NCBI GenBank assembly: GCA_016195405.1
Contig: JACPZP010000020.1
Coordinates: 1 to 64,000, forward strand
DNA from: Planctomycetota bacterium
Lineage (GTDB): Bacteria > Planctomycetota > Planctomycetia > Gemmatales > Gemmataceae
Reading direction: 5' to 3'
DNA: 64,000 nt
The position numbers and the translations under genes were made by a program. Shown here piece after piece: positions 1 to 8,630 of the stretch; position 1 is the stretch's first letter, and the number at the start of each line of letters is the position of its first letter. Under the pieces are notes generated by a model. The model ran no database searches and had not been told where the DNA came from. It was given only the letters and a program-made list of their open reading frames with translations.

Positions 1-33
1 ATCGAATCCGGAACTTTACGAAGAGAGCATCCC

Positions 34-411
34 GTGGCGAATTCTCCGATCCCCGTCGAAGGGGAGTTCACGCTTCTCTCGCCCAAGTCTTTTGGCAGAG
101 GTTTGCGGCGCGCGCGCCGTTACCGCTGCCCCCTGGCCACCATCGGCAAAATCCGCTTCCCCGACAAAGATGACGCCCACGAAGCCTGCGTGCTCAACCT
201 ATCGAAGACGGGCATTGGCTTGTCGTTGCCTGAACCGCTTACCGTCGGCTGCGAATTGGCGCTTCGTCTGCGCATTTCCGGTGAAAAGACGCAACGGTCC
301 TTTGTGCTGCGGGTCATCCACGCCACGCAGGAGGCCGACCGCTCCTGGCGAATCGGCTGTGCGTTCGACGAGCCGCTGTCAGCCGAATTGCTGGAGCTTC
401 TGCTTCAGTAG
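34..411 (+). CDS. PilZ domain protein
   Basis: A 125-residue soluble protein that is essentially one PilZ domain. An arginine-rich RxxxR-type segment lies at residues 22-31, and NLSKTG at 55-60 matches the (D/N)xSxxG motif; in this family these two elements bind cyclic di-GMP. A beta-barrel-like alternation of hydrophobic strands follows to the C-terminus. There is no signal peptide or membrane segment. The start is GTG, with a GAAGAGAG ribosome site about 5 bases upstream. No effector domain is attached, so it could be a c-di-GMP adaptor or a degenerate PilZ. The next gene is convergent, so this one ends its own transcript. Confidence 0.85.
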   Translation: MANSPIPVEGEFTLLSPKSFGRGLRRARRYRCPLATIGKIRFPDKDDAHEACVLNLSKTGIGLSLPEPLTVGCELALRLRISGEKTQRSFVLRVIHATQEADRSWRIGCAFDEPLSAELLELLLQ

Positions 412-420
412 CTCCCTTAG

Positions 421-711
421 TCAATCTTTCCTGTTGATCCTATCTTGAACGTTCTTCAACCGTGCGCGTAGGGCATCTTGTTTGTCTGCCGCAAGGGCCG
501 AGATCCGCGTTTCCAGGGCGTCAAAGTCACCTTTAAGCTTTTCCACTGCTTTGATGCGCTCGGCGATAACCGTGGTTTGTCTGTTGATCGCGCCCATCTT
601 GTCGTTTAGGGCGTCGAGTTCCTTGTTGATGCTGTCCACATCCGACGGCCCGCCGCAGCCGATGAACAGACTAAGCAGGGCCACACCGAGAATAGACGAG
701 AGTGCTCTCAT
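421..711 (-). CDS. Small coiled-coil lipoprotein
   Basis: A 96-residue protein. The N-terminus is a lipoprotein signal with a hydrophobic stretch at residues 4-17 and a lipobox LFIGC ending at Cys19. Residues 25-95 are charged and heptad-like (INKELDALNDKMGAINRQ and onward), predicting one long coiled coil. I chose the ATG at 711 because it places the signal peptide at the true N-terminus; the reading frame extends further upstream but that part looks non-coding. It resembles Lpp-like structural lipoproteins only in general form. Function unknown. Confidence 0.7.
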   Translation of the reverse strand: MRALSSILGVALLSLFIGCGGPSDVDSINKELDALNDKMGAINRQTTVIAERIKAVEKLKGDFDALETRISALAADKQDALRARLKNVQDRINRKD

Positions 712-1293
712 GCGGACGCTCCACGGAGTTTGAGGTGCATTTCCTAGAAGCTTAAAGGACCAGAGCGAAAAGACAAGCAAAAAATCACCTGACGCATCCC
801 TTCCATCCGAATCGCCCATGGGTCGGGGTTTTTTCTGGGAATTGCCGGCCTTGTTATGGTGAAGTCGATGGGCCATCGTTCTTTCTCGAACAGGACACAT
901 CGCCCCCACGCTGCCCTCGGATCCCGTCAGACCCTTGAGTGGGCCCAGATTCGACAAGGAAGTGGGACCGGATTGGGCGAGGATTAAGAAGCCACAGGTC
1001 CAAACTCGGAGTCACAGACTCACGCACTTTGGCGGCGAGCGCGTCGACGCAAGACATTGATTTTATGAAGGTTACGGCGACGAAAATGTCAGGGACTCAC
1101 AGACTCAAAGTCATATACCCCCACAGAGCCTGGACACCAAAAAACGCGCTTATCTACGGAATTTCATCGCAACGGAGCTTGACTTCGGCAAACAGGCCGA
1201 ATGGGGTCAGAGAAAAGCGGATAATAATAAATATGAATGTCCCAGGACGCGAACCGTTTCTTGATACCCCGGGCCGCATTCGGAGGAACCGGC
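712..1293. other. Intergenic, no gene recognised
   Basis: About 580 bases without a convincing gene. Short frames on both strands lack ribosome sites and protein-like composition. Two imperfect copies of a 'GACTCACAGACTCA'-type phrase occur near 1008-1022 and 1093-1107. The stretch presumably holds the divergent promoters of the lipoprotein and of the DUF2277 gene. I see no clear -35/-10 pair. Confidence 0.4.
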
Positions 1294-1569
1294 ATGTGCC
1301 GAAACATCAAAACGCTGTTCAACTTCGAGCCGCCGGCGACCGAAGAGGAGATCCTGGCGGCGGCCCTTCAGTTCGTGCGCAAGCTCAGCGGTTTCAACGC
1401 GCCTTCTAAGTCGAATCAGGCGGCGTTCGATACGGCGATTGAAGAGGTCGCGGATGCGGCGCGAACGCTGATCTCGTCGCTCATGACATCGTCCCACCCA
1501 CGCAATCGGGAAGAGGAAGCCAAACGAGCACGAGCGCGAACCGCCGCGCGTTTCCCTCGCCGGGCGTGA
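1294..1569 (+). CDS. DUF2277 family protein
   Basis: A 91-residue protein starting MCRNIKTLFNFEPPATEEEI, the hallmark start of the DUF2277 family, followed by a helical part with FVRKLSGF at about residues 29-36. The C-terminal 25 residues are basic and arginine-rich, longer than usual for the family. The start at 1294 follows a GGAGGA ribosome site at 1282-1287 and matches where family members begin; an earlier in-frame ATG at 1237 was rejected. The biochemical role of DUF2277 is not known. The inverted repeat at 1573-1698 lies just after the stop. Confidence 0.85.
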   Translation: MCRNIKTLFNFEPPATEEEILAAALQFVRKLSGFNAPSKSNQAAFDTAIEEVADAARTLISSLMTSSHPRNREEEAKRARARTAARFPRRA

Positions 1570-1572
1570 CGA

Positions 1573-1698
1573 AAAAAGGTGTCAGGACCCTTTTTCACTT
1601 GCTTTTGCGCGTGCGGACTGGTCTACTGTCGTTATGGGTCGCGCCTTACGCAGGGCTCTAGGTGTAGGAATGCTGGAAAAGGGTCCTGACACCTTTTT
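1573..1698. repeat. Inverted pair of GGTGTCAGGACCC elements
   Basis: The phrase AAAAAGGTGTCAGGACCC followed by a T run is at 1573-1595, and its reverse complement is at 1677-1698, about 80 bases apart. Together they form a REPIN-like hairpin between the DUF2277 gene and the next gene. A third copy of the same element is at 60196-60218. The right arm ends 3 bases before the ribosome site of the downstream gene, so the structure could affect its expression. Confidence 0.8.
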
Positions 1699-1714
1699 AA
1701 CGGAGGGATTCGTC

Positions 1715-4700
1715 ATGAACGGCAGCACCATCTGGCGTGCAAGAATCCTGGCGGTCAGGCTCACTGTGGTGGGCTTGGCGCTTCTCGCAACGCTCATCCT
1801 GCAGATTCCCCAAAAGCAGGGAGCCTGGGCCGATGACCCCACCGATCGGCTCACAAGCAAGCCGAGCGTCGCCGCGCCCGCCCCGACCGTTCTCAAAGTC
1901 GGCGCCGACATTGCCACCGAGATTGGCCAACGCCGCCGAATCGCGCTCGAAGGCGGCGTGGCGGCTTACGTCAACGAGACCAGCCGCTTGCGTTTTGCTG
2001 CCAAGGATGAGCTGGCGCTGGACCAGGGAGAAATCTACGTCGAGGTTCCCTCACGTGAGACTCCCTTCCGGATCCGTGCGGGCGGGAAAGTGATTGCCAG
2101 CAAGCAGGGGCGGTGGTCAGTCCACCTTTCGAAGAACGGTCCCGAGGTTCGCGTCAGCGCCGGCAAAGTGCAGATGAACGAAACGTTCATCGCCGCCGGG
2201 TGGCAACTCGACGCCAATGCGAAGGCGCCCGTTGCGATGCCGCGCGCCTCACACGCCCTCGCTTGGCTCAAGGACTTGATGATCGCCGCCGAGTCGCCGC
2301 TCGTTCCCGGCAGCGAATTCGCCGGCGGCGACCTCGTCGCCAAGGACCCCGACGGCCAGGAAGCCAAGATCACTTTGCGCAAGTTCCACGTCGACGTCGT
2401 CATCGAAGACGGCTTCGCCAGCACCACCATCGACCAAACCTATTTCAATAACGAGCAGTTCCAGCTCGAAGGCACGTTCTATTTCCCGCTGCCCGCCGAC
2501 GCTTCTCTGTCGCGGCTGGCCATGTACGTGGGCGGCATCCTGATGGAAGGCGGCATGGCCGAGCGCGACTATGCCCGTAACGTCTATGAGTCGATCCGCT
2601 ACGCCAACCGCGACCCGGCCCTCTTGGAATGGCTCGACGGCACCACTTTCAAGATGCGCGTCTTCCCCATGGAACCGCGCACCGAAAAACGCATCATCCT
2701 CAGCTACACGCAGAAGCTGCCCACGCTTTACGACCGCACGACCTACCGTTTCCCCGCCGGGCACAACCTCAAAACGGTCGAGAAGTGGTCGGTGGAGTGC
2801 CGTGTCCGCGAGGGGGCAGAGTCGAAATGGACAAGCCCTTCGCATCAATTGAAAGCGCGCAAGGACGGCGGCGATCTCTTGCTCGAAGCGTCGGCGAAGA
2901 ATACCAAGCTTGACCGCGACCTCGTACTGCAACTAACTTCCCCCCTCGCCCGCGCAAATGATGGAACGACTCCCGCCATTCGCTTCAACAAGACGAAGCT
3001 CGACGACGCCCAGTACCTCATGGTTCGCTATCGCCCGGAACTGAAGCTTGACGCGCCGCCGGCGGCCGGGAAGCCGCGCACCTGGCTGTTCTTGTTTGAG
3101 GCCTCCGGCGACCGCGATCCGCTATTGGGTCGCACGCAGATTGAAATCGTGCGCCACCTGCTTGCCCAGCTGCCGCCGGAGGATTCGTTCCTGGTAGCGA
3201 CGGCGAACACGCGCGTAAAACCTCAAAGTGCGAAGCCGCAAGCGGCGACCACGGAGAACATCGACGCGGCCCTCGAGTTTTTGGGTTCGGCGCATCTCAT
3301 CGGGGCGCTCGATGTGGGCCACACGCTGGAGCATTTAAGTCCGTACCTAGGCGGCGACGCGTGTCTTGTGCACCTGGGCAGCGGCATCGCGGCGATGGGC
3401 GAGAAGCGCGTTGATGCCCTGGTCAAGAAGCTCCCGCCCGGCACGACGTACGTCGGCGTGGGCGTCGGCCGCCGCTGGAACCGCGCGCTCATGAAAGCCG
3501 CCGCCGAATCGACCGGCGGCTATTACACGCAAATCAACCCCGACGAACCGATCGCCTGGCGAGCCTTCGATCTATTCGCCGCCCTGCACACGCCCAGGCT
3601 GCACCAAATCGAAGTCCTCGCCGTGGACGGCCAAACCTCTACGGCGGACCCGCAATCCGGCGAAGAGAAATCCGGCCGCCCGAACTTCCTACTGATGCAG
3701 CAATCCTTATCTCAAGGCGAAGAACTGTGCGCCTTGACGCGCGCCGTAGGGCAGGCCGCCAGCCTGCCCAAAACAATCCGCATCAAAGGCGCCCTCAACG
3801 GCAAACCCGTCGAACAATCGTTCAGGATCGCCGATGTCGCCGGCAGCGCCGATTACTTGCCGCGCACCTGGGCCAAGCTCGAAATCGACCGCCTGCTCGC
3901 CGAGGACGCGGTGAAGCACAAAGCCGCGATCATCGCGCTCTCGAAAGCCATGTACGTGATGACGCCCTTCACCTCGCTCTTGGTGCTCGAGCACGAAGAC
4001 CTCTACACGCAATACAAGGTAGACCGCGGCCGCAAAGACCACTGGGCGATGTACAAGACGCCGGCGAAGATCGATGTCGTTTACGAGCCGGAGCCCGGCC
4101 AAGGCGATCCGCGGAAGTGGTCGGGGAAACCGTCGGCGAAAGAAGTGATCACTAGCCTGGGATTTCGCGCGCCAGTTAACGTCAAAGTGAGCCGTACAGC
4201 CAATGCTTTTCGAAACCTCGTGAGCGATCATGATTCCGAGTGGTCGGTGGGTTTAAGTCTAAATACTCCCTTGGGATTTCGCATGAAGCATTCTTCAATG
4301 AGCCCCGCTCAGCAACTTCGATCTTTGGCTCAGTATGCTCCTGTAGGGTTTGGGACGAGCCTGGATGGCGCGTCAACTCACTTCTTGTTTCCGCCAGCAC
4401 TAAATCTACCACCGATCTCCGCAGGGCCTCGGTCTCAATCAGCTAAAGTGGGGCAAGTCTTCATTGTTGGTGGGCGCACTCAAATGGATCAACTTGTGCC
4501 CGCGCGCGACGACCTAGGCCAGGTTGACGGGGAGTGGCGCCGATTTTGGCATACACAACAAATGCTCGGCGTCTCGGATCCGCGAAGAGTTAATTTCAAT
4601 GGGGCAAGTTCAAATTTCTCTACTGAGGGGTTCCTCAACAACTTGACGATGCCTGGGGAAGTTCCGGCCGCGGGAGTACGACTCGCGAAATTCAAAGCGT

Positions 4701-7288
4701 TGGAGCCTGTAGAACGAATGCTCGCCATTACGAATCTGAGTAGCGAAACTGTCGTCAGTCCAAACGATATTAGTCCTAAAGACCGCACCTTCTTCGACCT
4801 CCTCGCTTACGCCCCCGGCATGAACACGAGCGCCGCCGATATCCAGGCCGTCGTCGAAGCCGAAGCCTATCCGATGGCGTCGAGCCGGTCGGGCCAGATC
4901 GATGCCGGAGCGCACGAATTGCTCGCCGAAGCCAAGCTCCCCGGCTGGCACAGCCTCACGATTCCGGGCGAAGCCAATTCGCCCGACCTCCGCATCGCCT
5001 TCGACGGCGATGGCCGCTACGTCTACGAGCGCACGCTGCCGCCCGGCATCCAGGAGCGCGTGGTCTGCGACGCTAAAACCATCACGCATCTCTATCCGCA
5101 GCTATACGTCGGCGCCAAGCGCGACGTGAGCCGTTTCCACCGCAGCACCCTGGCCGCGCTCGTCCCCTGGTTCCTGCCGCCGGCCGAAGACCTGGCCAGA
5201 GGCGCCGATGTGAAGTTGATCGCCGACCGCACCATCGCCATCGTCCCCCACGGCGAAGCGAAACTGCGTCAACTCCTCACCAACCCGACGCGCAAGCAAG
5301 GAGCCGAAAGTAGCCCGACGCGTAAGCGAGGGGAAGAAAGCGACGACCAAAACGCCGCCCCAAAAATCGAATGGCTGCGTCTCGTCCTCGTCTTCGGCAA
5401 CGACAACCGCCTCGCCGAACGCCGTTTGGTCCGCATGCCCGACGACAAAATCGTCCTTCGACAGGTGCTCGATCCGTCCGGCAACTTGCGCGTCCTCGAC
5501 GCCGACGGCAAGGAACTCTTCTCGCGCAAAGGGAAACTGTCAACCACGCCCGACGCCCCCAACATGGCCGCCGACACCAAAAACCTGGTCGTCGTGTCGA
5601 TGCCCTATCGAAGTCCCGACTACGTTCGCAAGGCGCTCAAGATCGAGAAGAAAAACCAGCAGGAATTGCATCTGGCCGAGGCGGTGCCACTCTTCACTGC
5701 GTTCGTCGGCGCCGGCAACGCCAACGAGGCTCTCAACGTCTTTCGGCAGGCCATCGCCGCCCGCGAGCAGAAACAGCTAGGCTACTATGTGCTGTTGGCC
5801 TCCTGCGGCGTCAATCTCGATTCGCAGAACGCCGACGTCTTGAACGAGCATCAAAGCGAGCCGCTCGCACAATATCTCGCCCTGCACACCAGCCCCGTCC
5901 TGCGTAAGCATGCGAGCCAATGGGCTGTCGTCAGCGGCTCCTGGAACGAAGGCTTCCTCCAGCATCTCGCGCAAACGCACGCCCTCTTTCAAACGTGGGA
6001 TACCGAGCGCATCAGCAAGAGCGACAGGGCTCGCGCACGTCAGGAGCGGCAAAAAGCCCTCGATTACGTCCGCAAGAACCGCGAAAGCGCTTATGGATGG
6101 ACGATGCTGCGCCTCATGGAAGACCGGGCAGCGGCGGCTTTCGGAGGCGAAGAAGCCAAGATTGACCCGGAATTTCACCGGGAACTGGCTGAAGGGTTTC
6201 GTCTCTTCGAAGGACAATCGACCTTTGGCGACGCCGCCCGCTACGAGGTCGCCCGCTGTCTCTTCAAAGCCGGCGAGCTTCAGGAAGCCCGCAAGATATT
6301 TCTGGAACAATATCGCCAGGCGCTCAGGGACGGAATGCTGCCCGCCATTGACGCCGACTTCCGCCTAGCGCTTCTGGGCCGTGACGGCGAGAAAGACGCC
6401 TGGAGCGAACTGATGCGCGAGACCGCGGACAAGCTCATTAAGGATAAAAAACGGCCCGCGGTCTTAGCCTTGGCCTCGCAATGCTGGCAGTTGGGCGATG
6501 AGCCGCTCGCCAACGCGCTCCTGCAATCGACCCTTGGAGGCATTGACGACGCCAAGGAGCGGACCGGCATGAAGCTGGCAGGGCTGGAATTCCTTTGGCA
6601 CACCAAGCAGATCGCTCAGGCCGACGACTTGTTGCAAGAACTGCTGAAGGACAAGAAATTAGCGAAGGCGCCGGGCCTCTGGCGGCTGGGCGTGCAGTTC
6701 GCCGAGGAGCGCGACATGCCCGACCGCGCCCTCGAATGCCTCGAAAAAGCACTCGAAGCCGAGTTCCGCCATCGGCCTGAAGTCATCGACTTGAAAGTGG
6801 TCCGCCAGGAATACGGCAAGCTCTTAGGCCACTACGAAAAGTTAGCCGAAGCGATGCTGACCTTGAAGCTGCGGCCTTCGCAGGACTTTCTCACCAACGT
6901 GGTACGGGCCGCCGACCGCTGGCGCGCCCTCGATTCGGAGAGCGCCGGCGCCTGCAATACCGTCGCGTCGATTCTGCAAAGACTTGGCGACAGAGAGCTG
7001 GCCTGGGATTACCTGACGACGCCGGTGGCTCATCAGCCGAGCGAATCGGGGCCGTGGGCGGACATCGCTCAAAACCTCGCCCGCAAGAACGTGCTCGATT
7101 TGGCCGATCGCGCCTACCAGGCCGCCTTCGAAGCCGAGCCGACCAACGCGCAGTTGCTCTGGGATCGCGCGTCGCTGTTGCGCCGAAATCCCCAACCCGC
7201 TTATTTCCAAGCACTTGCGCATTCACCCTCGACGCGCTCGTTTTCCGCGGGGAGGTCTCAAAATCGCTGGATGTCTCACTTTGCGTAA
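1715..7288 (+). CDS. Giant FecR/VIT/TPR exported protein
   Basis: A 1,857-residue protein. Residues 1-38 form a signal peptide. Residues about 50-170 resemble a FecR-type domain. Residues about 215-345 are a VIT (inter-alpha-trypsin inhibitor) domain. Residues about 430-600 look like a von Willebrand A domain whose metal site is degenerate (FEASGDRD in place of DxSxS). The C-terminal 500 residues are helical TPR-like repeats. The start at 1715 follows a GGAGGG site and gives a clean signal peptide. VIT-vWA-TPR proteins are common in planctomycetes and thought to act in the envelope; the exact job is unknown. Three oddities are visible: an AT-richer block at about 4170-4790, an in-frame palindromic repeat at 5284-5332, and a C-terminus that stops looking TPR-like after about 7185, which suggests a truncated 3' end. 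Confidence 0.8.
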   Translation: MNGSTIWRARILAVRLTVVGLALLATLILQIPQKQGAWADDPTDRLTSKPSVAAPAPTVLKVGADIATEIGQRRRIALEGGVAAYVNETSRLRFAAKDELALDQGEIYVEVPSRETPFRIRAGGKVIASKQGRWSVHLSKNGPEVRVSAGKVQMNETFIAAGWQLDANAKAPVAMPRASHALAWLKDLMIAAESPLVPGSEFAGGDLVAKDPDGQEAKITLRKFHVDVVIEDGFASTTIDQTYFNNEQFQLEGTFYFPLPADASLSRLAMYVGGILMEGGMAERDYARNVYESIRYANRDPALLEWLDGTTFKMRVFPMEPRTEKRIILSYTQKLPTLYDRTTYRFPAGHNLKTVEKWSVECRVREGAESKWTSPSHQLKARKDGGDLLLEASAKNTKLDRDLVLQLTSPLARANDGTTPAIRFNKTKLDDAQYLMVRYRPELKLDAPPAAGKPRTWLFLFEASGDRDPLLGRTQIEIVRHLLAQLPPEDSFLVATANTRVKPQSAKPQAATTENIDAALEFLGSAHLIGALDVGHTLEHLSPYLGGDACLVHLGSGIAAMGEKRVDALVKKLPPGTTYVGVGVGRRWNRALMKAAAESTGGYYTQINPDEPIAWRAFDLFAALHTPRLHQIEVLAVDGQTSTADPQSGEEKSGRPNFLLMQQSLSQGEELCALTRAVGQAASLPKTIRIKGALNGKPVEQSFRIADVAGSADYLPRTWAKLEIDRLLAEDAVKHKAAIIALSKAMYVMTPFTSLLVLEHEDLYTQYKVDRGRKDHWAMYKTPAKIDVVYEPEPGQGDPRKWSGKPSAKEVITSLGFRAPVNVKVSRTANAFRNLVSDHDSEWSVGLSLNTPLGFRMKHSSMSPAQQLRSLAQYAPVGFGTSLDGASTHFLFPPALNLPPISAGPRSQSAKVGQVFIVGGRTQMDQLVPARDDLGQVDGEWRRFWHTQQMLGVSDPRRVNFNGASSNFSTEGFLNNLTMPGEVPAAGVRLAKFKALEPVERMLAITNLSSETVVSPNDISPKDRTFFDLLAYAPGMNTSAADIQAVVEAEAYPMASSRSGQIDAGAHELLAEAKLPGWHSLTIPGEANSPDLRIAFDGDGRYVYERTLPPGIQERVVCDAKTITHLYPQLYVGAKRDVSRFHRSTLAALVPWFLPPAEDLARGADVKLIADRTIAIVPHGEAKLRQLLTNPTRKQGAESSPTRKRGEESDDQNAAPKIEWLRLVLVFGNDNRLAERRLVRMPDDKIVLRQVLDPSGNLRVLDADGKELFSRKGKLSTTPDAPNMAADTKNLVVVSMPYRSPDYVRKALKIEKKNQQELHLAEAVPLFTAFVGAGNANEALNVFRQAIAAREQKQLGYYVLLASCGVNLDSQNADVLNEHQSEPLAQYLALHTSPVLRKHASQWAVVSGSWNEGFLQHLAQTHALFQTWDTERISKSDRARARQERQKALDYVRKNRESAYGWTMLRLMEDRAAAAFGGEEAKIDPEFHRELAEGFRLFEGQSTFGDAARYEVARCLFKAGELQEARKIFLEQYRQALRDGMLPAIDADFRLALLGRDGEKDAWSELMRETADKLIKDKKRPAVLALASQCWQLGDEPLANALLQSTLGGIDDAKERTGMKLAGLEFLWHTKQIAQADDLLQELLKDKKLAKAPGLWRLGVQFAEERDMPDRALECLEKALEAEFRHRPEVIDLKVVRQEYGKLLGHYEKLAEAMLTLKLRPSQDFLTNVVRAADRWRALDSESAGACNTVASILQRLGDRELAWDYLTTPVAHQPSESGPWADIAQNLARKNVLDLADRAYQAAFEAEPTNAQLLWDRASLLRRNPQPAYFQALAHSPSTRSFSAGRSQNRWMSHFA
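5284..5332 (+). repeat. Two REP-like units inside coding sequence
   Basis: Two copies of a CCCGACGCG(C/T)AAGC unit lie in direct orientation inside the giant gene, at about 5284-5301 and 5314-5332. They are read in frame as the short peptides NPTRKQG and SPTRKRG between otherwise globular segments. This motif is, to my knowledge, a common intergenic repeat in planctomycetes. Here it is tolerated as a disordered, charged insert. Confidence 0.7.
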
Positions 7289-7353
7289 CCCGAGAGTTAA
7301 TATCCCTCGCCGCCTGCGGTTGGCTGTGCAGCAGCTTGTTACGAGGGACGGAC

Positions 7354-8311
7354 ATGCATGCCGCAGCCGCAGTCTTATGGCATTCCGAGAGCCGCCTGAC
7401 CGCGCTCAGCGCCGGCGGCGGCGTTTTGGCGTGGGCGGGCTTTGTCGCTCTCGCGGACCCGGCGCCGGCGGCCGCGCTCTTTATGCTGGCGCCGCTCGTG
7501 ATCGTGCCTCTGGGGCTAGGCCTGATTGAGATATCGCATCCCGAAGGTCGTACGCGAACCTACTGGCGATGGGTCCTTCGCGCGCAACCATTCGCCGCAG
7601 GCTTGCTGCTCGCTTCCTTTGGACTGGAATGCGGGGTTAACGCGGCGGCGCTGGCCGTTCCGTGGTTCGGCTTCACTTTGGCTCTGGCGTGGATCGGACT
7701 GAATCTCTTCCGCGCAGGCCAATTACCTTTTCGTGCGGTTGCGCTGGCTTACACGGCCGTCGGCGGCTTTTGGGCATTCTTGGCGCGAGCAGGAGTGCGG
7801 CCACTCGGCTTTCCCGACGTGATCGTCTTGGCGACCGCGGTTCATTTCCATTACGCCGGATTTCTTTTTTCTTTTGTGCCTGCTGGCCGGACTAACGGCG
7901 GAACGTCTCGGTACGCAGCGGGCCGCCCGGACCGCATGGTGCATTGTGGATGGCGTTCCCGTGGTGGCATTGGGAATCACCTCCAGCGCTTTCGGAGTTC
8001 GCTTTCTTGAACCGGCGGCGACGATATTCCTGGCGACTGCCTGCGCGGCGTTCGCGATTTTGCAGATGCGCGCGGCACGAAAGTCGAGTTCACGATTGGC
8101 GGCGAGTTTGCTCGTCGCGTCGAGTACGTCGCTGCTTGCGGCAATGGCGCTCGCCGTCGCCTACGCGGTCGGGAGTTTTTTCGAAGCCCCCTGGCTGGAC
8201 ATTCCGCTGATGCTTTCCACGCACGGCGTCCTGCAAGCGTTCGGTTTCGCGCTGCCCGGCGTGATCGGCTGGCGCATGTTCGACGGTTGCCCTCAAGGCA
8301 AGCGCGGTTGA
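7354..8311 (+). pseudogene. YndJ-like membrane protein, frame-shifted
   Basis: A polytopic membrane protein related to the YndJ family, split over two frames. The first part starts with the ATG at 7354 (site GAGGGA upstream) and runs through VHFHYAGFLF, a motif I associate with YndJ-like proteins. The reading then continues in the +1 frame from LLCLLAGLTAERLG to the stop at 8311. The switch lies in the T-rich run at about 7861-7875, where removing one T restores a single frame of about 318 residues with at least seven hydrophobic segments. It could be a real mutation, a homopolymer sequencing error or, less likely, programmed slippage. Function unknown. Confidence 0.65.
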
Positions 8312-8347
8312 CCCGCGAAGTTCGCTCCTCTACCATAACGAAACCAA

Positions 8348-8420
8348 GGACAGATAGCTCAGCTGGTAGAGCGAAGGACTGAAAATCCTTAGGTCGCCGG
8401 TTCGATCCCGGCTCTGTCCA
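8348..8420 (+). tRNA. tRNA-Phe (GAA)
   Basis: A 73-base cloverleaf. The acceptor stem GGACAGA pairs with TCTGTCC, the D arm is GCTC-AGCTGGTAGA-GC, and the anticodon stem AAGGA/TCCTT encloses the loop CTGAAAA, giving anticodon GAA. The T arm is GCCGG-TTCGATC-CCGGC. The discriminator base is A and CCA is not encoded. It sits alone between the YndJ-like gene and the first DUF1501 gene. A small hairpin (CTCTGACA/TGTCAGAG, about 8454-8475) lies downstream and could mark the transcript end, although no T run follows. Confidence 0.95.
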
Positions 8421-8630
8421 CTAGAAGAAGAAGGACTTACGTGAACTCGGTTTTCTCTGACAGCCAATGTCAGAGAATTCTGGCTTTTCGGCGACGGGCC
8501 GTAGTTCAACCGCTTTCCACGGGTCAATTCTCAGTGCCCTCGTGAGTTTTTCGTTGAATTCCAGTCGTTCCCGTGGTGCAATTTCTCTGGACTGAAGTGA
8601 TCCGTCGCGCGGGTATCGGTCGCTTGAGGA

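Noticed and set aside
939-1409. Plus-strand frame of 156 codons before the DUF2277 gene
   Set aside because: It overlaps the start of a clear gene in another frame, has no ribosome site and shows arginine-rich, low-complexity composition.
8330-8527. Minus-strand frame over the tRNA containing SSSSGQSRDRTGDLRIFSPSL
   Set aside because: It is the reverse reading of tRNA-Phe, a well-known false protein, so not a gene.
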